Shown in pieces: positions 1 through 8,242 of a DNA stretch of 49,789 bases (positions are counted from its first letter, which is position 1; each line of letters opens with the position of its first letter). A program made the position numbers and the translations under genes. Source of the DNA: Anaerolineaceae bacterium UBA1363 (GTDB lineage Bacteria > Chloroflexota > Anaerolineae > Anaerolineales > Anaerolineaceae); the NCBI GenBank assembly GCA_002306055.1, contig DBRR01000025.1:1-49789 (forward strand), given 5' to 3'. Below the pieces are notes generated by a model, which worked only from the letters and a program-made list of their open reading frames with translations, was not told where the DNA came from and did no database searches.

Positions 1-270
1 CTGAAAGTGTATGGTCGCTAGAAGATTATTACAAAACAGCACGGAGATGCGGTTGCTGAAGCCTTGCGCAAGATGGATTATGCTGTGACCGAGATTCCAG
101 CCCGTGGTAAGGACGGATCCGTCTCGCTTTGTGACCTGTCTGTCCGCCGTAAAGATGTTCCCGCCATTGAAAAACTGGCTCTGGAAGTCGATCCCGAGGC
201 ATTTATCACCGTGGAAGACATCACCCCTCTACGCAGTGGTTATTGGGGCACCGGCTCTGTGCGGAGGTAG
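1..270 (+). pseudogene. UPF0316/DUF2179-type protein, C-terminal remnant with in-frame stop
   Basis: Only the C-terminal part lies in the window. The frame is open from 22 to 270 and encodes a small soluble domain with GKDGSVSLCDLSVRRKD, DPEAFITVED and a GYWGTGSVRR tail. This matches my recollection of the cytoplasmic DUF2179-type domain that ends UPF0316 membrane proteins (B. subtilis YebE-like). The similarity seems to continue upstream through KIITK, directly after an in-frame TAG at 19-21. That suggests the stop interrupts a longer gene rather than marking its start. No ATG precedes the domain; the first start-like codon is TTG at 64 and it has no Shine-Dalgarno sequence. The full gene would also need upstream membrane segments, which are outside the window. 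A sequencing error at the TAG is possible. Confidence 0.5.
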
Positions 271-275
271 GCGTT

Positions 276-956
276 TTGACCGACAAACAAGCAAATCATG
301 TTAATCAGGCCATCATTTTTGATTTTGATGGCCTGATTATTGAAACCGAAGCAATCTATTACCATATCTGGCAGCGTGAGTTCCGCAAAGTGGGTCTCGC
401 GTTTGATATGGTGGGATACCAAAACCTAATTGGTGCCAATCATGTTATCGGTGGATACCAACCTCACCAACAGCTGGCTGATCACCTCAATAATGGTGTC
501 TCAGCCCGGGAATTGCGCCTTGCTGTGGAACGTGAAGCCATCCGGACCATTGAGCACGAAGAGGCAAAACCCGGTGTGCTGCAAGTTTTGGATGAAGCCG
601 CTCGCAGAGGTTTCTTACTGGCAGTCGGTTCCAGTTCTGACCGGAAGTGGGTGCATGGGCACTTGCAACGGCTCGGCATATTCGATCGCTTTGATACGAT
701 CGTCACAGCAAACGACGTGGAAAACGCCAAGCCTGAACCGGATATATACCTGAAAGTACTTGAGAATCTCGATGTTGCCCCGCAAAACGCGTTGGTTCTT
801 GAAGATTCGAACAACGGCGTTGTGGCGTCTCATCGTGCCGGTATCCGCGTGATCGCAGTGCCCAACGAAGTCACGCTGGGCCAGGATTTTTCCCTTGCGA
901 CTGCTATCATCCCCAGCCTGGAAGCCCTGAACTTAGCCGATTATTTTCCAGCATAG
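276..956 (+). CDS. HAD-superfamily hydrolase, subfamily IA (beta-phosphoglucomutase/phosphatase-like)
   Basis: The product is a cytoplasmic haloacid-dehalogenase-fold enzyme of 226 residues, a normal length for subfamily IA. Motif I is FDFDGLIIETE, with the predicted nucleophile Asp16 and acid/base Asp18. Motif II is in GSSSDRKW, motif III is the lysine of ENAKPEPDIYL, and motif IV is LEDSNNGVVASHRAGI. The alpha-helical cap lies between motifs I and II. The DG-x-x-x-(E/D)-(T/S)-E form of motif I is shared by beta-phosphoglucomutases and sugar-phosphate phosphatases, so the exact substrate cannot be given. I chose TTG 276 because GGAGG at 263-267 sits 8 nt upstream. An in-frame TTG at 243 lacks such a site. 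The gene overlaps nothing and is followed by a perfect terminator hairpin. Family confidence is high, substrate confidence low. Confidence 0.88.
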   Translation: MTDKQANHVNQAIIFDFDGLIIETEAIYYHIWQREFRKVGLAFDMVGYQNLIGANHVIGGYQPHQQLADHLNNGVSARELRLAVEREAIRTIEHEEAKPGVLQVLDEAARRGFLLAVGSSSDRKWVHGHLQRLGIFDRFDTIVTANDVENAKPEPDIYLKVLENLDVAPQNALVLEDSNNGVVASHRAGIRVIAVPNEVTLGQDFSLATAIIPSLEALNLADYFPA

Positions 957-974
957 TCGGAAAAACTATACACA

Positions 975-1002
975 AAAAGGAGATGGCTAACCATCTCCTT
1001 TT
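975..1002. terminator. Bidirectional rho-independent terminator
   Basis: A perfect 12-bp inverted repeat (AAAAGGAGATGG, loop CTAA, CCATCTCCTTTT) lies between the convergent HAD gene (plus) and the sugar permease gene (minus). A-rich and T-rich ends flank it on both strands, so it can end transcription from either side. Confidence 0.85.
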
Positions 1003-1030
1003 GAGTTCTTGAGTTCCAGGTTTGCAAGTT

Positions 1031-2242
1031 TTACTGATTTCTGCGCGTGATCCGGTCAAAAACAACCGCCAGGACGAGTACAGCTCCACGAACGATGTAC
1101 TGCACAGAAATATCGATGCCCATCAAGTTCATACCGCTTTGGAGCGACATCATTACCAGCGCACCAATAATTGAGCCGGTAATTGTGCCAACACCACCAG
1201 CCGCGGATACACCGCCAACAAAGGCCGCCGCGATCGCGTCTGTTTCAAAACCCAAGCCAGCTGTAGTGGTGGCGGAATGCAAACGGGAAGCATACATGAT
1301 GCCCGAAAGAGATGAGAGGAACCCCATAGCACCAAAAACGATGTAGGTGATCTTTGAAACACTGATACCACTAAGCTCTGCAGCTTCAGGGTTTCCGCCT
1401 ACAGCATAAATATGGCGGCCAAGTGGTGTTTTGGTAGTGATAAACTGGAAGACCCCCACGACCAACAGCAAAATTACCAGGCTCCAGGAAATGCCGTTAT
1501 AGCCCGAGAGTATCCAGGCTACATACCCAATCAATGCCGAAATTAGTACGAGCTGGGCAACGAACAAACCAAAACTGGGAACTTGGAAATTATAGGATTT
1601 CTTGGTCCGCCTGCTTCGAATGGCTGAGAAAATAGAGAAAATAATACCAATCAATCCTATGATCAGGGTTAACTTGTGTCTTCCAGGAAGAAATCCCTCG
1701 AGGTTGATATCTGGGATATAGTCATTGCCGATTGCGACGAAAACCTGGTCATTAATTATAATGGTGCCCGTGCCCATGGTGACCAGCAGCAGAGCTCCCC
1801 TGAAGATTAAACCAGCAGCCATAGTTGAAACGAATGCCGGCACGCCAAGCTTAGCAACCGGAGTAGCTGTGAGCATGCCTGCCAGGATGCCCATGATCAT
1901 CACAGCCGGGATTACCGCATAGACTGGCCAACCCCAGAATGTCATCGCAATTGCCGAAAACGCACCGAGGAAACCAGCCAGGTAACCAACTGAAAGATCA
2001 ATATGACGAATGACAATGATGAGGGTCATGCCAACCGCCAGAACTGCGATATAGCCCATTTGGTTGATCAGGTTGCTGATATTTCTGGAGGAGATAAAGA
2101 CGCCGTCCGTCGTAATAGTGAAGAAGATCATAATAACGACCAGCGCAATGAACATAAAGTATTGGCCGATATTCGCTTTCAGGATATCCAGAAAGCTCTC
2201 GGTTTGTCCTGTTTCACTTTTTGTTTGTTTTAGACTTTCCAT
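1031..2242 (-). CDS. Sugar ABC transporter permease (GguB/XylH type)
   Basis: Inner-membrane permease of a CUT2-type monosaccharide importer, 403 residues. A hydrophilic N-terminus of about 25 residues is followed by roughly ten hydrophobic segments. Family signatures are visible: ISNLINQMGYIAVLAVGMTL near residue 55, HIDLSVGYLAGFLGA, and a C-terminal EAAELSGISVSKI loop that contacts the ATPase, followed by AIAAAFVGGVSAAGGVGTI. Such permeases work as dimers with the double ATPase. The start at 2242 has AGGAG overlapping the stop of the ATPase gene, so the two are translationally close. It is the last gene of the operon (binding protein, ATPase, permease) and is followed by the terminator at 975-1002. 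The long central loop (SRRTKKSYNFQVPS) is typical of the xylose/multiple-sugar subgroup. The sugar itself is not determinable. Confidence 0.93.
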   Translation of the reverse strand: MESLKQTKSETGQTESFLDILKANIGQYFMFIALVVIMIFFTITTDGVFISSRNISNLINQMGYIAVLAVGMTLIIVIRHIDLSVGYLAGFLGAFSAIAMTFWGWPVYAVIPAVMIMGILAGMLTATPVAKLGVPAFVSTMAAGLIFRGALLLVTMGTGTIIINDQVFVAIGNDYIPDINLEGFLPGRHKLTLIIGLIGIIFSIFSAIRSRRTKKSYNFQVPSFGLFVAQLVLISALIGYVAWILSGYNGISWSLVILLLVVGVFQFITTKTPLGRHIYAVGGNPEAAELSGISVSKITYIVFGAMGFLSSLSGIMYASRLHSATTTAGLGFETDAIAAAFVGGVSAAGGVGTITGSIIGALVMMSLQSGMNLMGIDISVQYIVRGAVLVLAVVFDRITRRNQ

Positions 2243-2251
2243 AGACGTCTC

Positions 2252-3775
2252 CTAGTAATCGACTGCCAGCGCCATGATGCTTTCCTGCGAAGCTTCCTCA
2301 ACCGGCATTTCTCCTTTAATCTTACCTGCAGACATAACGTAAATACGGTCGCTCATGCCAAGAATCTCAGGGAGTTCAGATGAGATCATAATGATGCTCA
2401 TTCCCTGTTCTACCAACGAATTCATAATTGTATAGATTTCATATTTTGCGCCCACATCAATTCCGCGCGTGGGCTCATCCAGGATCATGATCCCAGGTTT
2501 GACAAACAGCCACTTACCCAATGACACTTTTTGTTGGTTTCCGCCACTCAAATTGCGCACCTTTTGTTGGACAGTGGGTGTCTTGATATTTAACTCGGAG
2601 CAATACTTGTTTGCTACAAGGATCTCTTCATTTTCATTGATAACGCCCCCAACGGTAATCTCCTTGAGATTTGCCAGGGTAATGTTTTGTTTGACATCTT
2701 CAATCAGGATCAAGCCGTTGCCCTTGCGATCTTCGGTAACATAAGCCATGGATGATTTGATCGCGTCATGCGGGCCGCGGAATTTTTGCTCCACCCCGTT
2801 GATAAATACTTTTCCACTCAGGCGATAGTGATCCGGATTGCCAAAAATGCTTTTTGCAAGTTCCGTACGTCCGGATCCCATCAGGCCAGCAATCCCAACG
2901 ATCTCACCTGCATGCACACTGATATTGACGTTCTTGAGGATGTCCCTGCCAAGAGCATAAGAATAGGCGCTCCAGTTTTCAAGTCGGAGCAATTCCTTGC
3001 CAACCTTCACTTTCTCTCGTTTTGGAAAGACGTTCTCGATCGATCGCCCTACCATATGTTTGATCAGGATAGGCTCATTGACCTTATCTTTCTGGACATC
3101 AAGCGTGGTCACGGTCTTGCCGTCTCGCAGAACTGTAATCGTATCGGCGATTTCCAAAACTTCACGCAATTTGTGCGAAATTAGAATGCAGGTTACACCC
3201 TGTTCCTTAAGACCCCGAATCAATCGAAGGAGGTTGTCACTATCAGTTTCATTCAATGCTGCAGTGGGTTCATCCAGAATGAGGATCTTTACCTTTTTTT
3301 TCAAAGCTTTAGCAATTTCAATAAGTTGTTGTTTACCAACCCCAAGGTTTTTAATTTTTGTCAGCGGATTTACATCCAAACCGACCTTTTTCAAAATATC
3401 AACAGCCTGGGAAATCGACTCGTTTGAATCGATCACAACACCATTGGTAACTTCATTTCCAAGAAAAATATTTTCATACACGGATAGTTCCGGGATTAAT
3501 GCCAATTCCTGGTAGATGATCGCAATACCCGCGCGTTCACTATCGCGAATGCCGTTGAATTTTTGCAGTTCCCCTTCAATAAAAATTTCACCGGAATAAG
3601 TGCCATAAGGATGTACTCCACTGAGTACTTTCATCAAGGTTGATTTTCCAGCACCATTTTCCCCAACAAGGCAGTGAATCTCGCCCCTGCGTACACTAAA
3701 GGTTACATTATCTAGCGCCTTCACTCCAGGGAATTCCTTGGTGATGGATTTCATTTCAAGAATGGGCGTCTCCAT
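2252..3775 (-). CDS. Sugar ABC transporter ATP-binding protein, two ABC domains (GguA/XylG type)
   Basis: Cytoplasmic ATPase subunit of the same importer, 507 residues. Domain 1 has Walker A VGENGAGKST, signature LGVGKQQLIEI and Walker B ILILDEPTAAL. Domain 2 has the degenerate P-loop GLMGSGRTEL usual for CUT2 ATPases, signature LSGGNQQKV and Walker B IMILDEPTRGID. I chose ATG 3775 because AGGAG stands 6 nt upstream. In-frame upstream candidates (TTG 3790, ATG 3781) would overlap or precede that site. The gene lies 8 nt ahead of the permease gene and 78 nt behind the binding-protein gene, with a perfect hairpin in that gap. The domain arrangement and length (about 500) match xylose, ribose and multiple-sugar transporters. 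Specificity is set by the binding protein. Confidence 0.94.
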   Translation of the reverse strand: METPILEMKSITKEFPGVKALDNVTFSVRRGEIHCLVGENGAGKSTLMKVLSGVHPYGTYSGEIFIEGELQKFNGIRDSERAGIAIIYQELALIPELSVYENIFLGNEVTNGVVIDSNESISQAVDILKKVGLDVNPLTKIKNLGVGKQQLIEIAKALKKKVKILILDEPTAALNETDSDNLLRLIRGLKEQGVTCILISHKLREVLEIADTITVLRDGKTVTTLDVQKDKVNEPILIKHMVGRSIENVFPKREKVKVGKELLRLENWSAYSYALGRDILKNVNISVHAGEIVGIAGLMGSGRTELAKSIFGNPDHYRLSGKVFINGVEQKFRGPHDAIKSSMAYVTEDRKGNGLILIEDVKQNITLANLKEITVGGVINENEEILVANKYCSELNIKTPTVQQKVRNLSGGNQQKVSLGKWLFVKPGIMILDEPTRGIDVGAKYEIYTIMNSLVEQGMSIIMISSELPEILGMSDRIYVMSAGKIKGEMPVEEASQESIMALAVDY

Positions 3776-3805
3776 TGACATCTCCTGCAAAAAACACTGG
3801 ATAGG

Positions 3806-3833
3806 GCAGTGACTGGGTAAAACCAGTCACTGC
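3806..3833 (-). promoter_or_regulatory. Intercistronic hairpin between sugar-binding protein and ATPase genes
   Basis: A perfect 11-bp inverted repeat (GCAGTGACTGG and CCAGTCACTGC) encloses a 6-nt loop. No T-run follows on the minus strand, so it is not a standard terminator. A hairpin here could protect the 3' end of the upstream message or attenuate transcription, giving more binding protein than transporter. This role is inferred. Confidence 0.7.
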
Positions 3834-3853
3834 TTCAAAACGATTAATCGATA

Positions 3854-4993
3854 CTACTCTAAGCCTGTAAAATCGCTGGCCGGATAGTATCCGGAGTCGA
3901 TGATGGCGGCTTTTACATTGTCCTTGGTGACGGTGACCACAGCAGATGGCTTGGCAGGTACATCAATGACGTTGTTGTTATAGGTGTGAGTCTGCTCAGG
4001 TGTCTTCCCCTCAAGGAAAGCAACTGCTGCAGCAATAGCATCAGCAACGAGGGTGCGAACATCCTTCAACACGGTCATAGACTGCTTGCCATCGATGATG
4101 TACTGGACAGAGGCTTTTTCTGCATCCTGACCGGTAATATAGTACTTGGTCACATCGGTATCGGCAGCGAAAGCGTCTGCGATAGCACGGGCAGTACCAT
4201 CGTTCGGAGCAAGGATGAAGACTTCGCCCTTATCCGCAGCGGTGACAGCGGTCAGGTTGGCTTCTGCCAGGTTCTTCGCCACATTGAAATCCCAGTTGGT
4301 AGTGATTTGACCAAGGATCCTGCCCATTTCGTCACGGGTCAAAGTGGCTTTGTCTTGCAGAGCAACAGCTTCAGAGGAGTTCTTGATCACAAAGGTGCCA
4401 TCGGCAATCTTGGGCTGCAAAACGTTCCAGGCGCCTTCGAAGAAAAGGAAGGCATTGTTGTCGGAGGAGGCGCCACCATAGAGATAAAGCGGCAGACCCG
4501 TTCCGGTTGCCTGGTCCACCAGGTATTGGGCTTGGGCTTCGCCAACCGCGACAGAGTCAAAAGTTACATAGTAATCGACAGCGTCGGTGTCAAGAATAAG
4601 GCGATCATAAGCAATCACTTTCACACCAGCATCACGGGCAGCTTCTGCAGCCGCAGCAGCAGCAGTACCGTCATGGGGGCAAAGGATCAAAACTTTGATG
4701 CCCTTGGAGATTAGGGTCTCAACGTTTTGTTTTTCTTTAGCGGGATCACCCTGACTGAACAGAATTTCCACGGAATAGCCTTGCTGGGTCAATGCTTCCT
4801 TGAAGCGGGTTTCATCTTGAATCCAGCGGGGCTCATCCTTAGTGGGGAGCACGATGCCCACGGCCAGTTCACTACCAGCCGCAGGAGGCTCAGTTACTAC
4901 AGGTTCCTGGGTTTGTGTTGCACACGCTCCCAGAACCATGCTCGCAACGATAAGAACACTTGCGAGGGTAAACAGAAGTTTGGATTTTTTCAT
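3854..4993 (-). CDS. Sugar-binding lipoprotein of ABC importer (ChvE/XylF-like)
   Basis: Extracytoplasmic substrate-binding protein, 379 residues, periplasmic-binding-protein type I fold. A signal peptide ends at the lipobox LGAC with Cys24 as the lipidated residue, followed by a short TQTQEPVVTEPPA linker. The core begins LAVGIVLPTKDEPRW, with DPAKEKQNVETLI, the ribose/xylose-type segment VKVIAYDRLI near residue 125, and ILAPNDGTARAIADAF and YYITGQDAEKASVQYI in the C-lobe. The YDRLI and GQDAE motifs point to the xylose/multiple-sugar receptors (XylF, ChvE). First gene of the operon; a TATAAT-containing promoter and tandem repeat lie about 130-190 bp upstream. The start at 4993 has AAGGAG. 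The ligand is probably an aldose such as xylose, glucose or galactose, by family only. Confidence 0.93.
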   Translation of the reverse strand: MKKSKLLFTLASVLIVASMVLGACATQTQEPVVTEPPAAGSELAVGIVLPTKDEPRWIQDETRFKEALTQQGYSVEILFSQGDPAKEKQNVETLISKGIKVLILCPHDGTAAAAAAEAARDAGVKVIAYDRLILDTDAVDYYVTFDSVAVGEAQAQYLVDQATGTGLPLYLYGGASSDNNAFLFFEGAWNVLQPKIADGTFVIKNSSEAVALQDKATLTRDEMGRILGQITTNWDFNVAKNLAEANLTAVTAADKGEVFILAPNDGTARAIADAFAADTDVTKYYITGQDAEKASVQYIIDGKQSMTVLKDVRTLVADAIAAAVAFLEGKTPEQTHTYNNNVIDVPAKPSAVVTVTKDNVKAAIIDSGYYPASDFTGLE

Positions 4994-5128
4994 TTCTTCT
5001 CCTTAGATATAGTTGTAGCGATTGCTGCATATCCTAATACGATCAATCACCTATTTTTCTGGGTTGGTTTTGGTTTCGGATAGTAACTTTTCGCCCGAGT
5101 TTTGGAGATCTCCGACTCCAATTTCGAT

Positions 5129-5158
5129 ATTATAACTTAAATGCAATGTTTGAGTTAA
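5129..5158 (-). promoter_or_regulatory. Predicted sigma-70-type promoter of the sugar importer operon
   Basis: On the minus strand TTAACT (5153-5158) and TATAAT (5129-5134) are separated by 18 nt. This would start transcription near 5122 and give a leader of about 128 nt before the binding-protein gene. The -10 match is perfect, the -35 match moderate. Confidence 0.6.
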
Positions 5159-5159
5159 T

Positions 5160-5188
5160 ATTGCCAGATGTCAATTGCCAGATGTCAA
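5160..5188 (-). repeat. Tandem 14-bp direct repeat just upstream of the sugar operon promoter
   Basis: Two exact tandem copies of ATTGCCAGATGTCA (5160-5173, 5174-5187) abut the -35 box. Read on the minus strand each unit contains TTGACA. The position suggests a regulator-binding site, probably an activator upstream of the weak -35, but no regulator gene is adjacent. The rest of 5189-5440 shows no convincing gene. Confidence 0.65.
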
Positions 5189-5462
5189 CATCCTGTGTCC
5201 AATTTTTAGAGACCCGATAGCATTTTTTTACCCTCTGAAGAAGAGAACTTGATCCAAATTTGATTCCTAATAAGAAAACGACCTGTTTTGCAAACTTTAG
5301 ACCAATTCGACCCTGAGCCACATGATCTCCTCGTAGCCGGCTAACTAAGACCGCGATCCATTTCTTGCAGGAGCGCAAGCAGGGGCATTATCCCGAACCT
5401 AAAACCGCATAACGTTGATTTATAATCAAATCATACTGAATTGATAGATAAGGAGAGGCTTT

Positions 5463-7943
5463 ATGGAACTCAATTCCTCAGAATTTTATCTCGGTCAAGC
5501 TTACGACCTCGCCACCAAGGCGGTCATCCCCGACAAACTCATCTTCTATGACCCCAGCGATCTCACCACCCATGCAGTCATAACCGGTATGACCGGGTCT
5601 GGCAAAACGGGTATGGGCATTATCCTGCTCGAAGAAGCCGCGTTGCAAGGCATCCCTGCCATCCTGATCGACCCCAAAGGCGACCTCACCAACCACCTGC
5701 TGCACTTCCCCAACCTGCTGCCATCAGATTTTGCGCCTTGGGTGGATGAAGACATCGCCCGGCGTGAAGGCAAAACCCCGGAGCAAACCGCTGCGGAAGC
5801 GGCTGATAGTTGGCAAAAAGGTCTTGAGCGTTCAGGCATCGACCAGGCGCGCATGCAGAAGCTTGCTACTAATGTGGATTATGCCATTTACACTCCAGGT
5901 TCTGATTCCGGCTTCTCAGTAAGCATTCTCTCCTCCCTAAAAGCCCCCTCCATCCCCTGGGCGGAAAACAAAGAAACCCTGCGAGAGAACATCAGCAGCA
6001 CTGCTACCGCCTTGCTCGAACTTGTCGGATATCAAGATATCGACCCCGTGCGCTCACGCGAACATATTTTGCTTTCCAACATCTTCGAGAACGCCTGGAG
6101 CCAGGGGCACGATCTTGACCTGGAATCACTCATCATGCAGGTTCAGACGCCACCCTTTGAGAAATTAGGGGTCTTCCCCCTCTCCAAGTTCTACCCGGAA
6201 AAAGACCGCTTTGAACTGGCTATGGCGCTTAACAATTTCATCGCCGCGCCTTCTTTTGAGGATTGGCTGCAAGGGCAGCCGCTCGACATCGGCGCCTTCC
6301 TCTACTCACCCGATGGCAAACCGCGCCACAGCGTCTTTTATCTGGCTCACCTGGCTGACCAGGAGCGCATGTTCTTCATCACCCTGCTCTATTCCGCGGT
6401 CGAGACCTGGATGCGGACGCAATCCGGTACCAGCAGCCTGCGCGCCCTGGTGTATTTTGATGAGATTGTTGGCTATCTGCCGCCAGTCGCAAATCCACCC
6501 AGCAAACCGATCATCCTGCGTCTTCTCAAACAAGCGCGCGCCTTCGGTGTTGGTTTGGTGCTTGCGACTCAAAACCCTATCGATCTGGATTACAAAGCGC
6601 TATCCAACGCCGGCACATGGATCATCGGCAAACTCCAGACGGATCAGGATAAACAGCGCCTGCTGGATGGCCTGGCGACTGCGACAGGCTCCTTTGATCG
6701 CGGATACTTCGACACCACCATCTCCGCCCTCGGCAAGCGCGTTTTCTTACTGCATAATGTGCACGCCAAAACCCCTGAAATTTTCACGACTCGCTGGGCG
6801 ATGAATTACCTTCCCGGGCCGATCATGCGTACGAAGATCTCTGAGCTCAACCGCCTGGTTGGAGCAGATGTGCTGCAGATCTCGAGTGCCGCTGGTGGCA
6901 GCGCACCGATCAGCGTGGAAGAAGTTCGCGGAGGTACAAGCCAGAACCTTCCCGGCAGTCCGACTGAACCGTTCCTCTCATCTAATGTCAGCGTGGTTTA
7001 CCTGCCGGTCACGGTCAGTCTCAGTGAGGCCCTCAAGCTGGCCGCAGAACGTGGCATTCCTTCCAGCGCGGAACCCCGCTATCACTATGAACCCGTATTG
7101 GTAGGTCAGGCAAAGGTTTACTTTGCTAACCGTACTTATGGAGTGGATCTGGAAAAGAAAATCTCCATTAATCTTCCCGGCATCGAAGGACGCGGGCTGG
7201 TGCGCTGGATTGAGTATCAACACGATCCGATCGACATGCTGGCAACCGAATCCCGTCCCCTCCCAAACGCCACCTTTGGTGATTTACGCTACCCGTTTGA
7301 CGACGAAAAGAACATCGCCAGCCTCTCCAAGGATTTCCAGGAATGGATCTATCGAGATAACAGCCTGACCCTCTACACCAATGACAAGCTCAAGCTCACT
7401 TCCAAACCCGGCGAGAGCCGCGAAGAGTTTGAAGCCCGTTGCACCCAAGCCAGCCAGGGAGGGCAGTCTGACGCGGTAAAGAAAATCGAGGAAAAGTACG
7501 AAAAACTGCGCAAGTCGATCGAAGCCAAGAAAATGAAGGAAGAGATCGAACTTGAAAAAGACAAGAAGATACTCAACCAGCGCCGCATGGAAGAAGCTGG
7601 CACAGGTCTCTCCACGGTCATAAGCCTCTTCTCCGGGCGTAAGAAGAGCGTCAACAGCTCGCTCACTAAACGCCGATTGACCTCGACTGCCAAGTCCAAC
7701 TTGGAAGAGTCGGAACTGATGATTGAAGAATACAACAAACAGCTTGCTGAGCTGGACGCAAAAATGAAAGAGGAACTGGATGCCTACCAGGAAAGCGCAC
7801 AGGAAACGGTTGGCACCATCCGGGAGGTCACCATCAACCCCCTTAAAAAGGACATCGTCGAGGAGTTCTTTGGTCTTGGCTGGCTGCCTTATTATGCCTT
7901 CAAGGACGGCGCCCGCTGGGTGTTGATCCCCGGATATCGCTAA
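5463..7943 (+). CDS. HerA-like ATPase (DUF87/DUF853-type helicase domain) with C-terminal coiled coil
   Basis: An 826-residue cytoplasmic ATPase of the FtsK/HerA class. Walker A is GMTGSGKT at residues 42-49, followed by AILIDPKGDLTN near 66. Walker B-like ALVYFDEI lies at 328-335, and LATQNPIDLDYKAL at about 367-380 matches the sensor region of HerA-like enzymes. Residues about 650-770 are rich in K/E heptads and predicted to form a coiled coil. A C-terminal segment (FGLGWLPYYAFKDGARWVLIPGY) ends the protein. HerA proteins are hexameric DNA pumps, often paired with the nuclease NurA; no NurA is adjacent and the gene stands alone. The start at 5463 has AAGGAG 8 nt upstream, and TATAAT at 5421 is a possible -10 box. 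A terminator follows at 7956. The family call is good; its process (repair, defence, conjugation) is unknown. Confidence 0.82.
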   Translation: MELNSSEFYLGQAYDLATKAVIPDKLIFYDPSDLTTHAVITGMTGSGKTGMGIILLEEAALQGIPAILIDPKGDLTNHLLHFPNLLPSDFAPWVDEDIARREGKTPEQTAAEAADSWQKGLERSGIDQARMQKLATNVDYAIYTPGSDSGFSVSILSSLKAPSIPWAENKETLRENISSTATALLELVGYQDIDPVRSREHILLSNIFENAWSQGHDLDLESLIMQVQTPPFEKLGVFPLSKFYPEKDRFELAMALNNFIAAPSFEDWLQGQPLDIGAFLYSPDGKPRHSVFYLAHLADQERMFFITLLYSAVETWMRTQSGTSSLRALVYFDEIVGYLPPVANPPSKPIILRLLKQARAFGVGLVLATQNPIDLDYKALSNAGTWIIGKLQTDQDKQRLLDGLATATGSFDRGYFDTTISALGKRVFLLHNVHAKTPEIFTTRWAMNYLPGPIMRTKISELNRLVGADVLQISSAAGGSAPISVEEVRGGTSQNLPGSPTEPFLSSNVSVVYLPVTVSLSEALKLAAERGIPSSAEPRYHYEPVLVGQAKVYFANRTYGVDLEKKISINLPGIEGRGLVRWIEYQHDPIDMLATESRPLPNATFGDLRYPFDDEKNIASLSKDFQEWIYRDNSLTLYTNDKLKLTSKPGESREEFEARCTQASQGGQSDAVKKIEEKYEKLRKSIEAKKMKEEIELEKDKKILNQRRMEEAGTGLSTVISLFSGRKKSVNSSLTKRRLTSTAKSNLEESELMIEEYNKQLAELDAKMKEELDAYQESAQETVGTIREVTINPLKKDIVEEFFGLGWLPYYAFKDGARWVLIPGYR

Positions 7944-7955
7944 CCACTTCACACA

Positions 7956-7982
7956 AAAAACCCGCCAACCAGGCGGGTTTTT
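7956..7982 (+). terminator. Rho-independent terminator of the HerA-like gene
   Basis: AAAAACCCGCC and GGCGGGTTTTT form a perfect stem with loop AACCA, 13 nt after the stop codon. The A-rich left arm lets it also work for transcripts arriving on the minus strand. Confidence 0.88.
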
Positions 7983-8008
7983 ATAGGTTTCTTGGGGCAT
8001 GCCAACGA

Positions 8009-8242
8009 TTAATCCGCTGGTATGGCGGATGTAACTCCGCCAAGCTGATTTACCTCCAGTTCCCACTGGCTGCCAGGATAGGCTTGCTGATACAAGTTGT
8101 AATCCGAAGTCTGCAGATCATACTCCCGCCCTCCAGCACTGAACCAAATGGTATAAGTCTCGGTTGCCTGACCGATCCGCTGTGTGTTTGTCAGGTTTGC
8201 TGCCGGCCAAACCGCATTTAAATCGCTGCCATTCAGCCGCAA
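8009..8242 (-). pseudogene. C-terminal part of a broken hypothetical zinc-ribbon protein
   Basis: An open frame of 77 codons from a TTG inside the preceding zinc-ribbon frame. The protein has GREYDLQTSDYNLYQQAYPG and SQWELEVNQLGGV, looks globular and has no signal peptide or membrane segment. I do not recognise the family. No Shine-Dalgarno sequence precedes the TTG. A stop in the same frame lies directly upstream. The upstream 35-codon zinc-ribbon frame ends at TGA 8233-8235 inside this frame, shifted by one base. The simplest reading is one gene, zinc ribbon plus this domain, split by a frameshift. Alternatively these are two overlapping small genes. Confidence 0.5.

Noticed and set aside
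3806..3833. Terminator between sugar-binding protein and ATPase genes
   Set aside because: A perfect stem but no T-run on the coding strand, and the ATPase needs to be expressed with the binding protein. Recorded as a regulatory hairpin instead.
5130..5378. Open frame of 82 codons on the minus strand upstream of the sugar operon
   Set aside because: It covers the predicted promoter and the tandem repeat, has no ribosome site and shows no recognisable motif.
7284..8066. Long open frame on the minus strand opposite the HerA-like gene
   Set aside because: It is antisense to a coiled-coil coding region with biased codons, crosses the terminator and has composition typical of a shadow frame.
8233..8242. 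Programmed ribosomal frameshift joining the zinc ribbon and the downstream domain
   Set aside because: No slippery heptamer or downstream stem is visible. A simple mutation or error explains it better.
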